In this document: positions 53,069-60,666 of the stretch, piece after piece
How positions within the stretch are numbered: position 1 is the stretch's first letter
How the letters are laid out: every line of letters starts with the position of its first letter
Assembly (NCBI RefSeq): GCF_014841135.1
Contig: NZ_JACYTN010000003.1
Span: 124,001 to 188,000 of the forward strand
DNA from: Paenibacillus arenosi
Lineage (GTDB): Bacteria > Bacillota > Bacilli > Paenibacillales > Paenibacillaceae
Reading direction: 5' to 3'
Length of the DNA: 64,000 nt
Made by a program: the position numbers and the translations under genes
Notes under the pieces: generated by a model
What the model was told of the DNA's origin: nothing
What the model saw: only the letters and a program-made list of their open reading frames with translations
Databases searched by the model: none

Positions 53069-53956
53069 CTAAGGGATGTTTATTGTATTTATTGCCCTTA
53101 CTATTATACGGACAGATAAAGGAATGATAAAAAAGGTGAAGCCAAGTACGTAGAACTTTCGAGAAAGCTTCGAACTAGGCTGGTAGATGAGCATGCCGAT
53201 TAAATAGGTATTCACAAGCATATGAATGATTAGCGCAATTAAGAAAGCACCCTCCTTCATGATACTCGCCATTATAGCGCCGCAAATGAATGAACTCGCA
53301 AATAGTAAACCGGCTAGGAGAGCTGTACCTCTTGCACCGATGATCTGTGTATATGTAAGTGGCGTGGATGTAGGTTCTAGCTCATGCTCATCCCCCCTAT
53401 CAGGCTGTATATTGTGGGCATATTCATGGGCAATAACGGCAAAGTAAAGGAATCCTGCAAAGTATAAAGACTCTACCTGCCAAGGTATTTTATGGACAGC
53501 ACCTATATAGAACGGTATGATCGCAAATATGAAATTGGAACCGAAAGGGCGAAGTAAGATTGGGAGGCGTGGACTTAACTTGAACCACAACCAATAGTAA
53601 ACCGTGAGAACACATAGTATCACAACCCCAATCCAATTCTGGACGTGCAGAAAGATAAGGAGTACTAGAATGAGTATACAGTTACGGCGCAGCGCAGAGG
53701 CTTGAATATAGCCTGTCACTAAACCACGATGAGGACTCTTATCTCGGTCAGCCTGTATGGAATGTAAATCATCCGCTGCGCGCAGCAATAATAGTCCGAG
53801 CCATGTCGTAAGTACAGCAAGCGAAGTTAACAACAAGTGATTGTGGTACTTGCCCGTATCGATAGACGGTATTAGGCTTAACGTGACGATGATGCAGAGG
53901 GGAATCGTTATGAATAGCGGGTACCGCTCTTGAATAAAGCGCCATACGTGCATCAT
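53069..53956 (-). CDS. UbiA-family prenyltransferase
   Basis: A 295-residue membrane protein with about eight to nine segments. The first aspartate-rich motif reads RAADDLHSIQADRDKSPHRG (about residues 58-77), a variant of NDxxDxxxD with His in place of one Asp; the second is HEYAHNIQPDRGDE (about 176-189). UbiA enzymes move prenyl groups from prenyl diphosphate to an acceptor; in archaea one branch (DGGGP synthase) prenylates geranylgeranylglyceryl phosphate. The start overlaps the stop of the upstream phosphotransferase gene (ATGA), so the two are co-translated. Confidence 0.85.
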   Translation of the reverse strand: MMHVWRFIQERYPLFITIPLCIIVTLSLIPSIDTGKYHNHLLLTSLAVLTTWLGLLLLRAADDLHSIQADRDKSPHRGLVTGYIQASALRRNCILILVLLIFLHVQNWIGVVILCVLTVYYWLWFKLSPRLPILLRPFGSNFIFAIIPFYIGAVHKIPWQVESLYFAGFLYFAVIAHEYAHNIQPDRGDEHELEPTSTPLTYTQIIGARGTALLAGLLFASSFICGAIMASIMKEGAFLIALIIHMLVNTYLIGMLIYQPSSKLSRKFYVLGFTFFIIPLSVRIIVRAINTINIP

Positions 53957-56562
53957 ATGATTTCACGTACATCAGCAGCCAGTTCAACCCGTTCAATTTC
54001 ACCAGTATCACCATGGAGGATGAGAATATCTCCATCGGCAATGCGTGAGGTTGCTCGCTCTACAGCGGCAATAGCAGGAATGCCGAATTCTCGTGCCACA
54101 ATTGCACAGTGGGATAACATGCCGCCCTTCTCGACAACTAAGCCAGCCGCAATTTTGAATAAGGGTGTCCAACCCGGGTCTGTGCTCCTAGTAACAAGAA
54201 TATCACCTGGCTCCAAACTTGGTTCATTTACGGGATCGAAGATAATTCGTGCTCGTCCGGTAACGGTTCCTCCTGATACAGCAATGCCTACAAGTCGTGT
54301 TTGTTCTTGATCATGATCGATAGGCGGCATAGGTTGGCTTTGATAGTAAATTCCTTGTTCGCGCACAAACAGGCTTGGAGGTTCTGTACCCTCGTTATTT
54401 CGATGTGCATCTTGACGTAGTGCAATAAGTGCTGGAATTGTCTCGGGAAATTGATATTTTCCATATGCGAGTTCTTGAATCTCGTTCCATTGCAAATAGA
54501 ATATTTGCTCAACTTGTGCCAAATGTCCTTTTTCAACGAGCCGTTGCCCCATCTGTAGCGCGATCTGGCGAATTTCTCCAAATAATAAACTGCGGATAAT
54601 ACGGCTTCTCTCTCGTAAGCGAATCGATTGATGGGTATGATGCAGGAGGAAGCGGAAAGCGACTCGCTGCCAACGTGTTAGGGATTGCAGGATATGTGCT
54701 TTCCAATCGATAACAGAAGACTGGGTTTCCTGTGTTGACGATGGATTCGATGATGAGGAAGTACGCTGTTGTGAAGCGGCTTGATATTTTCTTACTAATT
54801 GCCAATACAAATCATGTCGTTCCTCAAAAGTAGGAGAGACAATCGTGCAGTCGTGATAGCATCTTCCACCGTACTGCTCCATAAATCGTTCAAACTTCTT
54901 CCTTGCCTCGCCATGAAGTTGTCGTTCAAGTTCTTCTAGTTTGTTCTCCTCCAATAGACGCTGCCATGGAGCGTGTGAATGGATGAGCATAGCTTGTTCT
55001 TCGATAAGGTGTGAAGGCTCTAAGCTGCGTATATCTTCTGTTTGCATAAGATGAACAACAGCTAAATCCGTATTGATGTCGACATTTTTCAGCCAGCGCT
55101 TAACGAGAAGTTTCAATCCTCCTGGGAACACTGCCGCCAGTAAGTCGACGACCGCAGGTCGATCATAGTAGTGTTTTACCAGTCCGTTCATTACGTCATC
55201 TAGTACTTGGAGCAATTGATGAAGCGACAGCTGGTTATAGCCGCCAGCGCGCCACTTGGACCTTCTTTTGTAGAAAGCAGTTTCATATTGTTCCACTCGC
55301 GTTGAGGCTGACATCCACAACTTCGTGAAATGGTAGGAGAAGGAAAGGTAGCGTCTGATTTTATTTTGCTTGTTGAACTTAGAGGGGATATCGGTATTTG
55401 GTATGAACGGAAAAGGGACTTGTTGACCAATAAAATTATCAAGCAGTGTTTTAAGCAGCGGGCCGATAGGTAGCAAATAAGCACTTTCATACCAATTGCT
55501 TAGGTTATAGTAGATTCGTCCTGCATGAATGCCTGTAGTGTACTCAGTGACGGTACGAAGTGACTCCAATTCTGAGTCCTTCCATCCGAACAACTTCATC
55601 ATTTGTCGAGTATAATGCTGATAGAATGAACTAACGATCGACCAAGTGAAGGGAGTTACTACAGTAGGGAAGTTCTCCACCATATTGACGTTTGTCCAAA
55701 TGATGTTCTGTTTCCCTTGTAAGGCTGTAATTGGGCGAACTTGCAGTATAATGACATCGTCTTCTTCGATACACCATTCCACATCGATTGGGAATTGATA
55801 GTCTTGCTCGATATTGAGTGAGAGTTGAACGAGCCTAAGGATGAGATGAGGTGGTAGAGCAGTGCCAACGTGAAAAGTTACTTGCCGAGTCAGGCGGGAT
55901 ACAACGATTCGATTAGGCGTTACTTCACCAGATACAAGCTTATCTCCTAAGCCTTCTACCCATTCAATAATGAGATGATCGGTATCCTTGCTGACGGGGT
56001 TCATGGTGAAAAGTACTCCTGCGTATTGGGGGTTTTTCTGTTCTTGCACAATGACACCCATCTGAAAGGCATTAACCGTTACATTCCGTTCGTTATAAGC
56101 TGCTGCTGCGGTACTGTACATGCTCGCCCAACAAGCTTTAATAAGTGTGAATACCTCATCGACTGTTGCATTTAGATAAGTATGATATTGTCCTGCCATG
56201 GAATTAATCGTTCCGTCTTCTAAAATAGAGGAGGAGCGAATGGCATAGGTGGTGAAGGAATAACATAAAAGGGCTTGTTCTATCTCATGCTGGAGTTCAG
56301 GAGGATAGTTACCGTTTAAGACCTGATCAGCTTGCAGTTTTCTTTCACTTTCATCCGAATTAGTGTCTATTTGATTATATTCGCAGTATCGTTGAAAGGC
56401 TGCTACTGTGACGACGAATCCATGAGGCACAGGGTAATGACGTTGATGCAGCTCGATTAAGCGTGCTGCCTTGCCTCCAACGGCAGTAAACTCTCCTTCT
56501 TCTGCTGATAAATGCAGGACCATCCAAGGTTGCTGATCTCGTTGAGGGGTGTGCTTAGTCAT
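53953..56562 (-). CDS. Dikinase-type phosphotransferase, rifampin-phosphotransferase-like architecture
   Basis: An 869-residue protein. Residues about 20-330 are the PPDK/PEP-synthase ATP-binding domain (VGGKAARLIELHQRHYPVPH, then SSSILEDGTINSMAGQYHTY and FTMNPVSKDTDHLIIEWVEG). The middle 430 residues are helical. Near the end lies the swivelling phosphohistidine domain with GGMLSHCAIVAREFGIPA (His about 818). There is no C-terminal PEP-binding barrel, so it is not PEP synthase; the layout and length equal rifampin phosphotransferase. ATP would yield AMP, phosphate and a phosphorylated substrate. It heads an operon with UbiA and CarS-like genes, which points to an isoprenoid or lipid precursor. 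The start at 56562 has GGAG 8 bases before it. Confidence 0.82.
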   Translation of the reverse strand: MTKHTPQRDQQPWMVLHLSAEEGEFTAVGGKAARLIELHQRHYPVPHGFVVTVAAFQRYCEYNQIDTNSDESERKLQADQVLNGNYPPELQHEIEQALLCYSFTTYAIRSSSILEDGTINSMAGQYHTYLNATVDEVFTLIKACWASMYSTAAAAYNERNVTVNAFQMGVIVQEQKNPQYAGVLFTMNPVSKDTDHLIIEWVEGLGDKLVSGEVTPNRIVVSRLTRQVTFHVGTALPPHLILRLVQLSLNIEQDYQFPIDVEWCIEEDDVIILQVRPITALQGKQNIIWTNVNMVENFPTVVTPFTWSIVSSFYQHYTRQMMKLFGWKDSELESLRTVTEYTTGIHAGRIYYNLSNWYESAYLLPIGPLLKTLLDNFIGQQVPFPFIPNTDIPSKFNKQNKIRRYLSFSYHFTKLWMSASTRVEQYETAFYKRRSKWRAGGYNQLSLHQLLQVLDDVMNGLVKHYYDRPAVVDLLAAVFPGGLKLLVKRWLKNVDINTDLAVVHLMQTEDIRSLEPSHLIEEQAMLIHSHAPWQRLLEENKLEELERQLHGEARKKFERFMEQYGGRCYHDCTIVSPTFEERHDLYWQLVRKYQAASQQRTSSSSNPSSTQETQSSVIDWKAHILQSLTRWQRVAFRFLLHHTHQSIRLRERSRIIRSLLFGEIRQIALQMGQRLVEKGHLAQVEQIFYLQWNEIQELAYGKYQFPETIPALIALRQDAHRNNEGTEPPSLFVREQGIYYQSQPMPPIDHDQEQTRLVGIAVSGGTVTGRARIIFDPVNEPSLEPGDILVTRSTDPGWTPLFKIAAGLVVEKGGMLSHCAIVAREFGIPAIAAVERATSRIADGDILILHGDTGEIERVELAADVREII

Positions 56563-56589
56563 CGTATCAACTCCATCGGAATTTATTAT

Positions 56590-56638
56590 TTGTTGTATAT
56601 CATGGATCAATTATAGTTGCTTTCCATGTACATACCAA
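56590..56638. promoter_or_regulatory. Overlapping divergent promoters of the lipid genes
   Basis: Minus strand: TTGGTA (56633-56638) and TATAAT (56610-56615), 17 bases apart. Plus strand: TTGTTG (56590) and TATAGT (56612), 16 bases apart. The two -10 boxes overlap, so RNA polymerases compete and both gene sets can be controlled at one site. Confidence 0.55.
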
Positions 56639-56665
56639 TCATTAGTTTCAAGGAAGGAGTACTTT

Positions 56666-57295
56666 ATGAACATACGCAAGTATTTCCCCGCTATGCAGTT
56701 TTCGAATGTTCCTAATCTACTAACAACATTGTCTGTGATGACTGGATTCATTAGCATTGCACTCTTGCTCAACAACAAATTGAATTGGGCATTTACAAGC
56801 TACGCCATTACGATCTTACTCGATCGTCTAGACGGAGTCGTGGCGCGTCGCTTCGGACAATCCTCACCATTCGGCCAGCAATTGGATAGCTTGGCGGATG
56901 TCATTAACTTCTGCTTGTACCCGCCCTTATATGTAGGATTATTCTATGGTTTCACAATGTTATGGATGCTACCATTTTTACTCCTTTATTTGGTGGCAGG
57001 TGTATGGCGTCTTGCGTATTTCAATATATCAGGAATGGAGCAAGTCGATCAGAGCGTTTATTTTAAAGGTATACCTACAACGGTGTGTGCCAGCTGGTTT
57101 TTAATTATATTTGCGTTGCTACAAATAAGTAAGTTAGATTTGGACATTCAACGCATGCTCCTCTGCTTATTTTTCCTGTTCACTGCTATATTCATGGTAT
57201 CGGCAATCTCTTATCCCAAAAATGGCTTTGTAACTAAACTATTGTATGTGCTTGTCCCAGGTTCGGTTCTCTTAGTGTGGCTAGTACAACGATAA
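56666..57295 (+). CDS. CDP-alcohol phosphatidyltransferase (PssA-like)
   Basis: A 209-residue membrane enzyme with about six segments. The full family signature DGxxAR(x8)Gx3Dx3D is present: LDGVVARRFGQSSPFG followed by QQLDSLADV (about residues 54-78). It joins a CDP-activated lipid to an alcohol; the closest pattern is phosphatidylserine synthase, and archaetidylserine synthase belongs to the same branch. Start 56666 has AAGGAAGGAG just upstream. No phosphatidylserine decarboxylase gene is adjacent. Divergent transcription from the phosphotransferase/UbiA/CarS operon suggests it adds the head group to their product. Confidence 0.87.
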   Translation: MNIRKYFPAMQFSNVPNLLTTLSVMTGFISIALLLNNKLNWAFTSYAITILLDRLDGVVARRFGQSSPFGQQLDSLADVINFCLYPPLYVGLFYGFTMLWMLPFLLLYLVAGVWRLAYFNISGMEQVDQSVYFKGIPTTVCASWFLIIFALLQISKLDLDIQRMLLCLFFLFTAIFMVSAISYPKNGFVTKLLYVLVPGSVLLVWLVQR

Positions 57296-57376
57296 GAAAA
57301 TGATGATAAAGCAATGGGAACCTTTTACGTCCATAGAGCCAATATGACATGTACGACCTGAATGGAGGCTGGCCCT

Positions 57377-57955
57377 ATGAAGGAGATGGATATACACCCT
57401 TGGCTTATCCGGATGAGTCAGGGTGATGAAGAAGCATTTCAGATCGTGTATCAGATGACACGAGACCATGCATATCGCTTTATTTACTATCTTGTACCTA
57501 ATAAACAGGATGTTGAAGATGTGATGAGTGAGGTGTACTTGGAGCTGTTGCGAAGTGCGAATAATTACTTTCCTGGTCAAAATTTTCGTGCGTGGTTCAA
57601 CGGTCTTATCATTCGCCAAGTACGGAATTGGAAACGGAAAGGTTGGCGTCGTTTTCGCATATGGGATCGCTTGAAGAGGGTGTCTTCTGCTGAGTCGGAT
57701 CGGGCAGCGATTGAGCAATTTGCTGCCTTAGAAGATCAGTTAGAACTACTTCCGATTGTGAGTGCACTGCCCTTACATCTGAAGGAAGTTATTGTTCTCC
57801 GCTACTATCAAGATCACTCGTTAGAGGAGATTGCGCTATTGCTTCAAATTCCGATAGGTACCGTAAAATCGAGACACCATCGTGCCTTGAAACGATTGCG
57901 TCATCAATATCAAGACAAGGAGTCGGCTAAGGGGGCGAATGAATATGTCTATTGA
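57377..57955 (+). CDS. ECF-type sigma factor
   Basis: A 192-residue sigma-70 family protein. Region 2 begins DEEAFQIVYQMTRDHAYRFI and includes DVEDVMSEVYLELL; region 4 covers LPLHLKEVIVLRYYQDHSLE with the helix-turn-helix IPIGTVKSRHHRALKRLR. The ATG at 57377 has GGAGG 8 bases upstream. Its last codons overlap the next gene, a membrane protein likely to act as anti-sigma factor. Target promoters cannot be predicted. Confidence 0.9.
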   Translation: MKEMDIHPWLIRMSQGDEEAFQIVYQMTRDHAYRFIYYLVPNKQDVEDVMSEVYLELLRSANNYFPGQNFRAWFNGLIIRQVRNWKRKGWRRFRIWDRLKRVSSAESDRAAIEQFAALEDQLELLPIVSALPLHLKEVIVLRYYQDHSLEEIALLLQIPIGTVKSRHHRALKRLRHQYQDKESAKGANEYVY

Positions 57956-58925
57956 GGCGAAGTTAAAAAAAGAGTTTGAGCAATATAAACAAACTGTTTC
58001 ATGTCCTCCTTCTGTAGATTCCCGTATGATGGCGCTGTATCGAGGTCATAGGGTGCATGAGAGGGAGGAACAGCCTATGTTAAGAAGATGGAACTTGCCC
58101 AAACTAGCTGTCATTTCCATATTAGCTGCTGCTTTACTAGGGTTTACTTATGCAGGGGTGAGCTTTTTGTTTCAAGAAAGCAAAGGGAACATTTCAGTTA
58201 TGATGAATGCTGTATCCGATGATTTAACTCTAAACAAAGAGCAGCAACTTTTTATTAGCCGTGCGCTTGCGGATGTAAAGCAGCAATTACAGTCAGGTGA
58301 GGACGCTATTGTGTACTTTGCTGATTTGGAAGGGGAAGAGGTATTACAAGGGAAACCATTATTTCCTGTGTCCAAGCCAGCGGTTAACAAAAATTTAGAG
58401 AGTTGGAAACAATCTATCCCTTATATGCCGATAGCTGACACCGTTCCAAGGAAGGTTCTTGATCATTTTGCATTTGAGGGAGGGATGAAGAGATCGCCTC
58501 TTGGAGTCGTTTTCTTCGGTGCATTTGAAGAAACGCTGGATAAACTTAAACAAGAAAGTAAAGATACGGGCAAGAAGGTGGTCTGGCGCAAAACTGTCCC
58601 GTCATCTGAGGAGCCATTAAAAAGTTATACGTCCATATATCGTGACTCCAAGCAGCAAGCAATTTATATCTCAGTACTCACTGCTTCAGAGAAGATTAGA
58701 ATGGAAAGTATGATGCCGTCTTCTTCTGCTTATGAACAGCTGGATATCGAAGGGAACCAAGCCCATTACACGAGGAACGATAATAATCTTTTTAGTGGGA
58801 GTCTTACTTATCAAGAATTGATGTGGATGGAGGTACACGGAGGTAAAACTTATGTGTTTAGTGCAGCAAGCGATTCTCCTAAAATAACGAAAGAACAACT
58901 CGTGCAAGTGGCTAAAGAGTTGTAG
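57945..58925 (+). CDS. Membrane protein, probable anti-sigma factor
   Basis: A 326-residue protein with a cytoplasmic N-terminus of about 45 residues, one membrane segment (LPKLAVISILAAALLGFTYA) and a large extracellular domain (residues 75-326). It overlaps the sigma factor gene by 11 bases, the common arrangement for ECF sigma/anti-sigma pairs. No zinc-binding anti-sigma motif is visible in the N-terminus, and the outer domain is not one I recognise. The role as anti-sigma factor is inferred from position and topology. Confidence 0.7.
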   Translation: MSIEAKLKKEFEQYKQTVSCPPSVDSRMMALYRGHRVHEREEQPMLRRWNLPKLAVISILAAALLGFTYAGVSFLFQESKGNISVMMNAVSDDLTLNKEQQLFISRALADVKQQLQSGEDAIVYFADLEGEEVLQGKPLFPVSKPAVNKNLESWKQSIPYMPIADTVPRKVLDHFAFEGGMKRSPLGVVFFGAFEETLDKLKQESKDTGKKVVWRKTVPSSEEPLKSYTSIYRDSKQQAIYISVLTASEKIRMESMMPSSSAYEQLDIEGNQAHYTRNDNNLFSGSLTYQELMWMEVHGGKTYVFSAASDSPKITKEQLVQVAKEL

Positions 58926-59019
58926 CTGATAGGATTGAGCTGTATGTAGAGGATGCTGCATCGAATGCTGCAGGAATCGAAATCAGAATAAAGGATTCAG
59001 AACAAGTTATGTGTGTAAG

Positions 59020-59077
59020 GAAGGGGCTACCTCCTAAGTCTTGAATGATGAGGAGGATAGCCCCTTCGTTCTTTATC
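59020..59077 (+). terminator. Rho-independent terminator after sigma/anti-sigma genes
   Basis: GAAGGGGCTA-CTCCT pairs with AGGAG-TAGCCCCTTC, followed by GTTCTTT. The minus-strand gene at 59090 converges on it. Confidence 0.8.
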
Positions 59078-59089
59078 CTAACAACTATT

Positions 59090-59623
59090 TTAATCAGATT
59101 CCTTTTCTACAGTTAGTTCCTCTACGACGCCATAGGTTTCCCAATGGTTATTTTGAGCCAACACGAGCTTAATTTTATTTTTCCCTTCTACAAGATTGGA
59201 CAGCAGAAATGGCTTCTTATCAACGATAGGTCCAATTAATGTACCGTTCAAGTAGAAGTGGATATGCCCTTCACCTTCCACAGGTGGACCATTATAGTTT
59301 TTAATCGATAGCTTTAAGTTGGTTCTAATCGTTAAGTAATATTGGTCATCTTCATCTTCCACGGAAGCATCCAGCCAATAAGGCTTATTCGTACGCTTAT
59401 CATCATCTTCCTTTTCATCGCTGTCGTCATCCTCTTCATCATCTACAGGAACAGATTTCACGAACGAAGCATTAGCAGAAGAGGCAGTTTGCTGTCCGTG
59501 GAGAGCCGCCGCAAGGGTTCCTTTATTGGCTTGACCGCACAATCCAACGGTTTCATGGCTAAAGCCTGCAAGCACCGTTATAGCTAGCGATAGTATCAGC
59601 ATGCTGAACACCTTTTTTAACAA
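59090..59623 (-). CDS. Exported acidic protein with C-terminal beta domain
   Basis: A 177-residue protein with a signal peptide (VFSMLILSLAITVLAGFS), a strongly acidic linker (DDEEDDDSDEKEDDDK, about residues 60-75) and a beta-rich C-terminal domain ending GKNKIKLVLAQNNHWETYG, which is immunoglobulin-like. The domain resembles small exported proteins that bind metal or sit on the surface, but no family is certain. The start is a TTG at 59623: AAGGAGG stands exactly 8 bases upstream, and no ATG has a comparable site. The acidic stretch could bind calcium. Confidence 0.68.
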   Translation of the reverse strand: MLKKVFSMLILSLAITVLAGFSHETVGLCGQANKGTLAAALHGQQTASSANASFVKSVPVDDEEDDDSDEKEDDDKRTNKPYWLDASVEDEDDQYYLTIRTNLKLSIKNYNGPPVEGEGHIHFYLNGTLIGPIVDKKPFLLSNLVEGKNKIKLVLAQNNHWETYGVVEELTVEKESD

Positions 59624-59764
59624 TGGAAAAACCTCCTTATATCGTTCATTATTAAAGGGTGAGGATCCTCTATTGCTCATTCTAGCGCACACATTTGTGG
59701 TCTTTACATGCATTGGTGAAAGCATTTTGCTCTTATTACTTTGTTCGTGAAAGGATGCGTACGC

Positions 59765-60178
59765 ATGTTGGATCACATTGATATGGAAATCATCCGGTGC
59801 TTGCAGACAAATTCAAGAATGCAGTGGAAGCAAATTGGGGAAGTCGTCCACATGTCAGGTGTGGCCGTGGCCAATCGTATTCAACGTTTAGAGGAAATGG
59901 GCGTAATAGAAGGATTCACAATTCGGGTAAATGAAAAATTGATGGGCAGTGCCTACTGTGTATTTATCATTGTAATGATGAAAGATTATAGGCATACGAG
60001 CTTTCAAGAGTTTATTCAGCAGCGGGACGTTATTAAGGAAGCTCACCGTGTGAGCGGAGATCCTTGCTTTATTTTGAAAGTTCAAGTTCCTGATCACCAT
60101 ACGTTGTCGCAGTTGCTAGATGAAATTTTGGTCTATGGTCACTACAGGATTAACATTTCGATTGGACAGTATAAATAA
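59765..60178 (+). CDS. Lrp/AsnC-family transcriptional regulator
   Basis: A 137-residue regulator. The N-terminal helix-turn-helix is MDEIIRC-type (DHIDMEIIRCLQTNSRMQWK, then GVAVANRIQRLEEMGVIEGF), followed by the RAM ligand-binding domain with FIIVMMKDY and HRVSGDPCFILKVQVPD, where GD-C is the conserved effector-pocket segment. Size matches LrpC of B. subtilis. The start at 59765 has AAGGA 9 bases upstream. Divergent from the acidic exported protein gene; its own targets are unknown. Confidence 0.9.
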   Translation: MLDHIDMEIIRCLQTNSRMQWKQIGEVVHMSGVAVANRIQRLEEMGVIEGFTIRVNEKLMGSAYCVFIIVMMKDYRHTSFQEFIQQRDVIKEAHRVSGDPCFILKVQVPDHHTLSQLLDEILVYGHYRINISIGQYK

Positions 60179-60272
60179 AATGAGATTATTTGTGCAGGTT
60201 TAAAGTAAACTTGTTCGAGGTTGAAATGGAACTATTTTTTATGATAAGCTGAGTGTACATTTATGGAACGGA

Positions 60273-60395
60273 GGGGTTACGTGTGGCACATTATTTCCGA
60301 TTAAGATCTTTGCGCTAATAGGTAATATTGCTCAAAGGCTCTGTCATGTGTACAGAGTAATCGGGATAGGTCTGCCATTTTTCAAAGGTAACCCC
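60273..60395 (+). promoter_or_regulatory. Structured leader RNA around the leader peptide
   Basis: GGGGTTAC (60273) pairs with GTAACCCC (60388), covering the leader's own ribosome binding site. Inside it CCGATTA (60297) pairs with TAATCGG (60358), enclosing stems CTTTG/CAAAG and CTCTG/CAGAG. CCGATTA is part of the leader ORF, encoding Phe-Arg-Leu, so a stalled ribosome would melt this stem and change folding downstream. Confidence 0.6.
60283..60318 (+). CDS. ErmD-type leader peptide controlling macrolide phosphotransferase
   Basis: An 11-codon ORF with GTG start and GGAGGGG 6 bases upstream encodes MAHYFRLRSLR. Its residues 1, 3 and 6-8 (M, H, R-L-R) coincide with those of the ErmD leader MTHSMRLR, in which macrolide-bound ribosomes stall at the Arg-Leu-Arg motif. 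It sits at the start of a structured leader ending in three hairpins before a macrolide phosphotransferase gene. The reading is inferred but the match is specific. Confidence 0.7.
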   Translation: MAHYFRLRSLR

Positions 60396-60413
60396 AGATA
60401 GCTATAAGCTAAC

Positions 60414-60439
60414 GTGAGGGACGTTTGTACCCTCTTTTT
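60414..60439 (+). terminator. Leader terminator 1
   Basis: GAGGG-AC pairs with GT-CCCTC, followed by TTTTTG. First of three terminator-like hairpins before the macrolide phosphotransferase gene. Confidence 0.55.
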
Positions 60440-60482
60440 GTATACCTTTTAGAAAATATGGATGTTGTAAGAAAGAGAAGAG

Positions 60483-60530
60483 CGATCGGCTACTGAGGTT
60501 GTATACGTTGCCGATAGTTTATTTTTTCTG
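60483..60530 (+). terminator. Leader terminator 2
   Basis: CGATCGGC-A and T-GCCGATAG form a stem around a long loop, followed by TTTATTTTTTCTG. Confidence 0.5.
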
Positions 60531-60595
60531 CATCTTTCTTGTAACACATCGCATACCATGTTGAGGAGATTCTTTCTTCTTACCGATTACAGATG

Positions 60596-60626
60596 ACACA
60601 GGCAGTAGCTGGCCTGTGTTTTTTTG
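60596..60626 (+). terminator. Leader terminator 3 (attenuator)
   Basis: ACACAGGC and GCCTGTGT form a perfect 8-bp stem around AGTAGCTG, followed by seven T. It ends 41 bases before the phosphotransferase start, so read-through must be allowed for expression. Confidence 0.8.
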
Positions 60627-60666
60627 TTGTTTTACACGAACCATATAACAAGGGAGGAAATAAAGG

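Noticed and set aside
57296-57376. Auto-regulated ECF promoter (GGAAC ... CGTC) before the sigma factor gene
   Set aside because: GGGAACC and CGTCC are present but only about 6 bases apart instead of about 16, so the pair cannot be a standard ECF promoter.
60240-60440. Known metabolite riboswitch or T-box before the macrolide phosphotransferase gene
   Set aside because: No T-box AGGGTGG core or familiar riboswitch core was recognised; the ErmD-like leader ORF explains the fold better. A covariance-model search would settle it.
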